Shown one piece after another: positions 59,638 through 64,000 of a DNA stretch of 64,000 bases (position 1 is its first letter; each line of letters begins with the position of its first letter). The translations under genes and the position numbers were made by a program. The notes under the pieces were generated by a model. The model was not told where the DNA came from, searched no databases, and saw only the letters and a program-made list of their open reading frames with translations. The DNA is from Paramoeba atlantica (lineage: Eukaryota; Discosea), in contig CDRNVI010000025.1 in NCBI GenBank assembly GCA_977017575.1, forward strand, positions 163,229-227,228. Direction: 5' to 3'.

Positions 59638-61350
59638 CTACGATAGTGCTTTGCTCATTTGAGAACACAGCACAGTGCCGTTTAACTCCTGGAGGTGCAT
59701 TATGAAATCTTGCACAACGATATCGGGATCACGCCCGCTAGCATCGGCCAGAGATTTCAGGAGAGCCAGGCCACTTTTGTTCATTGCTCCTCCGGCGAGT
59801 ATTGATACGCATGTAAATTTTTCATGAGGTATTAGATCCGAGTTAACATACGTGTCGACTTTTCGTTTTTCGGCTTCCTGCATTAGCTGATTGCTCCGTT
59901 TACCGAGATTCGTCTTGGATATTTCATTTATGATAGTGAGGTCATAGAATATCTCACCGGACGCCTAGTAAATTGCTAAGTCTGGCCCGCTGCGATGGAA
60001 TGATGCGGTTCCACACTTTTTCTGATGTTCATGTTTGCGCTGTTCATTCACCGATTCATTACATTTCAGGCATCGATAAGTGGTGAATTGTCTCGGTTCC
60101 CGCTCGCATGGGACTCCGGTCTGAAGACAGAGGTCGTAAATATGACGAACGAGAGCATGATGTCGCACGAGAGCATGATCCGGGGATAAGTGGTTCCGCA
60201 ACTGGGCGTACACTTCCGTCCCATTCAGTTCCTGAAGTAGGAGCTTGAACTCCATTTCAGTTGCTCGACGATTTAAGAGTGCCGCGTCGGATAGGACATG
60301 CAACAGAGATCTCGTATTTTGATGAAGAGAGCCGCAGGACAGCACTGGGATGCACTGAAATGCGAAGTCGGGAATTTTTCCGGATGTCACATATGTATCC
60401 CGTTTCCGCTTGATTGCATCTGTAAGAAGCTGGGAGCAAGATTTCGCTTGATTGGAGTTCGATAGCTCGTGCACCACAGTTAGATCATAAAATATTTCCC
60501 CGGTTGACCAATATATCACCAAATCAGGCCCTGAGCGAAACAGCTGACGTCCGGCACATGTTTTGTCATGAATCATTTTGTTGCTTGGAAACACTTTATT
60601 CTTGCAAATTCCGCATTGCCAAGTCGAAAAAGATCGCGGTTCTTTCTCGCATTGTATACCGGCCTTTTGTGCCAAATCGAAGATATACTTAACCAGCCGA
60701 TTGTGCTTCATTGTGGCATTAAGCCCTGTACATTGGACGCATCCGGGGATGTGCTGCAAAGCTGTTTTGTTGTCGAGTAACATACGACAGCCGGGGCACA
60801 GCAGCGATTTCGGGAGTCGAGGATGAGGCATCCCAAGGCGTGTCATGATTGCAATCTGAAATGCACGCGTGGGTACAAATTTAGCATTAGACTGTAACCA
60901 GTCATAGCTTCCTTTCCGTGTGGTGGCATTTAATATTGTGGCTAGCTTGGGATCGTGATCCTTTAAAGCCTCGTACGCTTTCTGGTGCAATTGCGCGGCT
61001 GTTGTTACTTCATCGATTGGGGCGACCACTGCTGTTTGACTCATTCCATTATCCATGATAGCGGATACGTTACTCACATTGCCAGCCCGAGCAGAAATTG
61101 AGTTTTTGCGCTCTAGAGCTAGGTAACGAGAAGTTTCGTATGACGCCGCACGAATACTATGACATGATGTCAGACCGAGGCCTCCTTTCTTTAGCGGCAG
61201 CCGAGCCAATTCGATTTGCTCTTTGGTCATTTCTCCCAACCACTGGTGCAGCACTTTTTCGACGTTGTTGTCGAAACTGAGAGAGACCGCGTCGGTTAAC
61301 GTTGGCTCGTGCACTCTTATGGCGTATTGATGCCTCACATTCATGCTTTT
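59638..61350 (-). CDS. Family A LINE protein with two fused RLE domains
   Basis: The frame opens at the purine array (about 61350) with KSMNVRHQYAIRVHEP, the RT thumb. The first RLE is complete: CPGCRMLLDNKTALQHIPGC, KHN, CGICKNKV...HDKTC, FRSGPDLVIYWSTGEIFYDL and QELNGTEVYAQLRNHL. In place of a stop, the frame continues into HALVRHHALVRHIYDLCLQ and a second RLE: CEREPRQFTTYRC, CGTASFHRSGPDLAIY. A stop (TAG at about 59966) interrupts it; the second RLE tail (SGEIFYDLTI through LQELNGTVLCSQMSKAL) continues to 59638. The second domain belongs to a different subfamily. The junction has a short direct repeat (ACGAGAGCATGAT twice, about 60150-60180). The RT core is missing. Confidence 0.8.
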
Positions 61351-64000
61351 GGAAGAAAGAGGAAGAAAGAGGAAGAAAGAGGAAGAAAGAGGAAGAAAGA
61401 GGAAGAAAGAGGAAGAAAGAGGAAGAAAGAGGAAGAAAGAGGAAGAAAGAGGAAGAAAGAGGAAGAAAGAGGAAGAAAGAGGAAGAAAGAGGAAGAAAGA
61501 GGAAGAAAGAGGAAGAAAGAGGAAGAAAGAGGAAGAAAGAGGAAGAAAGAGGAAGAAAGAGGAAGAAAGAGGAAGAAAGAGGAAGAAAGAGGAAGAAAGA
61601 GGAAGAAAGAGGAAGAAAGAGGAAGAAAGAGGAAGAAAGAGGAAGAAAGAGGAAGAAAGAGGAAGAAAGAGGAAGAAAGAGGAAGAAAGAGGAAGAAAGA
61701 GGAAGAAAGAGGAAGAAAGAGGAAGAAAGAGGAAGAAAGAGGAAGAAAGAGGAAGAAAGAGGAAGAAAGAGGAAGAAAGAGGAAGAAAGAGGAAGAAAGA
61801 GGAAGAAAGAGGAAGAAAGAGGAAGAAAGAGGAAGAAAGAGGAAGAAAGAGGAAGAAAGAGGAAGAAAGAGGAAGAAAGAGGAAGAAAGAGGAAGAAAGA
61901 GGAAGAAAGAGGAAGAAAGAGGAAGAAAGAGGAAGAAAGAGGAAGAAAGAGGAAGAAAGAGGAAGAAAGAGGAAGAAAGAGGAAGAAAGAGGAAGAAAGA
62001 GGAAGAAAGAGGAAGAAAGAGGAAGAAAGAGGAAGAAAGAGGAAGAAAGAGGAAGAAAGAGGAAGAAAGAGGAAGAAAGAGGAAGAAAGAGGAAGAAAGA
62101 GGAAGAAAGAGGAAGAAAGAGGAAGAAAGAGGAAGAAAGAGGAAGAAAGAGGAAGAAAGAGGAAGAAAGAGGAAGAAAGAGGAAGAAAGAGGAAGAAAGA
62201 GGAAGAAAGAGGAAGAAAGAGGAAGAAAGAGGAAGAAAGAGGAAGAAAGAGGAAGAAAGAGGAAGAAAGAGGAAGAAAGAGGAAGAAAGAGGAAGAAAGA
62301 GGAAGAAAGAGGAAGAAAGAGGAAGAAAGAGGAAGAAAGAGGAAGAAAGAGGAAGAAAGAGGAAGAAAGAGGAAGAAAGAGGAAGAAAGAGGAAGAAAGA
62401 GGAAGAAAGAGGAAGAAAGAGGAAGAAAGAGGAAGAAAGAGGAAGAAAGAGGAAGAAAGAGGAAGAAAGAGGAAGAAAGAGGAAGAAAGAGGAAGAAAGA
62501 GGAAGAAAGAGGAAGAAAGAGGAAGAAAGAGGAAGAAAGAGGAAGAAAGAGGAAGAAAGAGGAAGAAAGAGGAAGAAAGAGGAAGAAAGAGGAAGAAAGA
62601 GGAAGAAAGAGGAAGAAAGAGGAAGAAAGAGGAAGAAAGAGGAAGAAAGAGGAAGAAAGAGGAAGAAAGAGGAAGAAAGAGGAAGAAAGAGGAAGAAAGA
62701 GGAAGAAAGAGGAAGAAAGAGGAAGAAAGAGGAAGAAAGAGGAAGAAAGAGGAAGAAAGAGGAAGAAAGAGGAAGAAAGAGGAAGAAAGAGGAAGAAAGA
62801 GGAAGAAAGAGGAAGAAAGAGGAAGAAAGAGGAAGAAAGAGGAAGAAAGAGGAAGAAAGAGGAAGAAAGAGGAAGAAAGAGGAAGAAAGAGGAAGAAAGA
62901 GGAAGAAAGAGGAAGAAAGAGGAAGAAAGAGGAAGAAAGAGGAAGAAAGAGGAAGAAAGAGGAAGAAAGAGGAAGAAAGAGGAAGAAAGAGGAAGAAAGA
63001 GGAAGAAAGAGGAAGAGAAAGAGGAAGAAAGAGGAAGAAAGAGGAAGAAAGAGGAAGAAAGAGGAAGAAAGAGGAAGAAAGAGGAAGAAAGAGGAAGAAA
63101 GAGGAAGAAAGAGGAAGAAAGAGGAAGAAAGAGGAAGAAAGAGGAAGAAAGAGGAAGAAAGAGGAAGAAAGAGGAAGAAAGAGGAAGAAAGAGGAAGAAA
63201 GAGGAAGAAAGAGGAAGAAAGAGGAAGAAAGAGGAAGAAAGAGGAAGAAAGAGGAAGAAAGAGGAAGAAAGAGGAAGAAAGAGGAAGAAAGAGGAAGAAA
63301 GAGGAAGAAAGAGGAAGAAAGAGGAAGAAAGAGGAAGAAAGAGGAAGAAAGAGGAAGAAAGAGGAAGAAAGAGGAAGAAAGAGGAAGAAAGAGGAAGAAA
63401 GAGGAAGAAAGAGGAAGAAAGAGGAAGAAAGAGGAAGAAAGAGGAAGAAAGAGGAAGAAAGAGGAAGAAAGAGGAAGAAAGAGGAAGAAAGAGGAAGAAA
63501 GAGGAAGAAAGAGGAAGAAAGAGGAAGAAAGAGGAAGAAAGAGGAAGAAAGAGGAAGAAAGAGGAAGAAGAGGAAGAAAGAGGAAGAAAGAGGAAGAAAG
63601 AGGAAGAAAGAGGAAGAAAGAGGAAGAAAGAGGAAGAAAGAGGAAGAAAGAGGAAGAAAGAGGAAAAGAGGAAGAAAGAGGAAGAAAGAGGAAGAAAGAG
63701 GAAGAAAGAGGAAGAAAGAGGAAGAAAGAGGAAGGAAAGAGGAAGAAAGAGGGAGAAGAGGAAGAAAGAGGAAGAAAGAGGAGAAAGAGGAAGAAAGAGG
63801 AAGAAAGAGGAAGAAAGAGGAAGAAGAGGAGAAGAGAAGAAAGAGGAAGAAAGAGGAAGAAAGAGGAGAAAGAGGAAGAAAGAGGAAGAAAGAGGAAGAA
63901 AGAGGAAGAAAGAGGAAAGGAAGGAAGAGGAAGAAGAGGGAAGGAGAAGAGGAAGAAGAGGAAGAAGAGGAGAAGAGGAGAGAGGAGAGAGGAAGAGGAG
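61351..64000 (+). repeat. 10-bp purine satellite array
   Basis: Tandem copies of GGAAGAAAGA run from 61351 to the window end. The first 166 units (to about 63010) are perfect; then an irregular unit occurs at about 63011, another near 63567, and from 63660 onward the register slips often and the array becomes a ragged GGAAGA-rich tract. One strand is all purine, which permits triplex formation. It directly abuts a 5'-truncated LINE. Irregularity toward the end could be biological or a sequencing/assembly effect near a contig edge. Confidence 0.95.

Noticed and set aside
1-64000. Host genes, tRNAs, rRNAs or SL RNA genes
   Set aside because: I looked for conserved non-transposon proteins, tRNA-like cloverleaves and rRNA segments and saw none I could support. 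All long conserved frames are retroelement-derived or unidentified.

Overview
The window is a dense, nested graveyard of retroelements from a eukaryote. I recognise no host gene, tRNA, rRNA or CRISPR array. The best clue to the organism is a leader found upstream of four retrotransposon ORFs. It is 36 nt when complete, begins CTTTAACG and ends CAGTTTCTGTACCTTGTTG, which closely resembles the spliced-leader exons of kinetoplastids and diplonemids. The elements fit that reading: an ingi-like LINE (apurinic endonuclease, reverse transcriptase and RNase H in one ORF), VIPER/DIRS-like tyrosine-recombinase retroelements and many restriction-like-endonuclease (RLE) LINEs, all intronless and in the standard code. 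I therefore infer a free-living euglenozoan (kinetoplastid or diplonemid); the species is unknown.

Layout. 1-3.2 kb: gag-like and RT/RNase H fossils and a short LINE tail. 3.3-7.4 kb: a nearly whole DIRS/VIPER-like element. 7.5-10.5 kb: an RLE LINE of family A (small barrel-like N-terminal module, RT, RLE) with a complete leader. 10.5-12.1 kb: unidentified basic ORFs. 12.5-19.3 kb: a family A LINE tail split by a 6.2-kb ingi-like LINE whose first 1.45 kb is an 18-bp minisatellite. 19.3-25.5 kb: a second DIRS-like element with about 476-bp tandem repeats at its 3' side and a LINE insertion in its recombinase. 25.5-33.3 kb: family B LINEs (two zinc fingers, RT, RLE), a SINE-like repeat and a block of tandem hairpins with covarying stems. 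33.4-36.7 kb: an RNase H fragment, a family A LINE and a mosaic of family B tails. 36.7-41.05 kb: a family B LINE with leader, split by a SINE exactly at its RT catalytic motif. 41.2-49.3 kb: one family A LINE nested in another with a 9-bp target duplication. 49.3-54.2 kb: a complete family A LINE and fragments. 54.9-58.6 kb: a family B LINE. 58.7-61.35 kb: family A fragments, including a fused double-RLE ORF. 61.35 kb to the end: a 10-bp purine array.

How it works together. Nearly all elements lie on the minus strand and many are joined head to tail through A-tracts, as if later elements landed in the tails of earlier ones. The LINEs are autonomous target-primed retrotransposons that appear to be trans-spliced; the SINE-like repeat and the short A-tailed snippets look like non-autonomous products. 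Several copies are nearly identical, so activity is recent. ORF coordinates run from the most credible ATG or, in truncated copies, from the first open codon.
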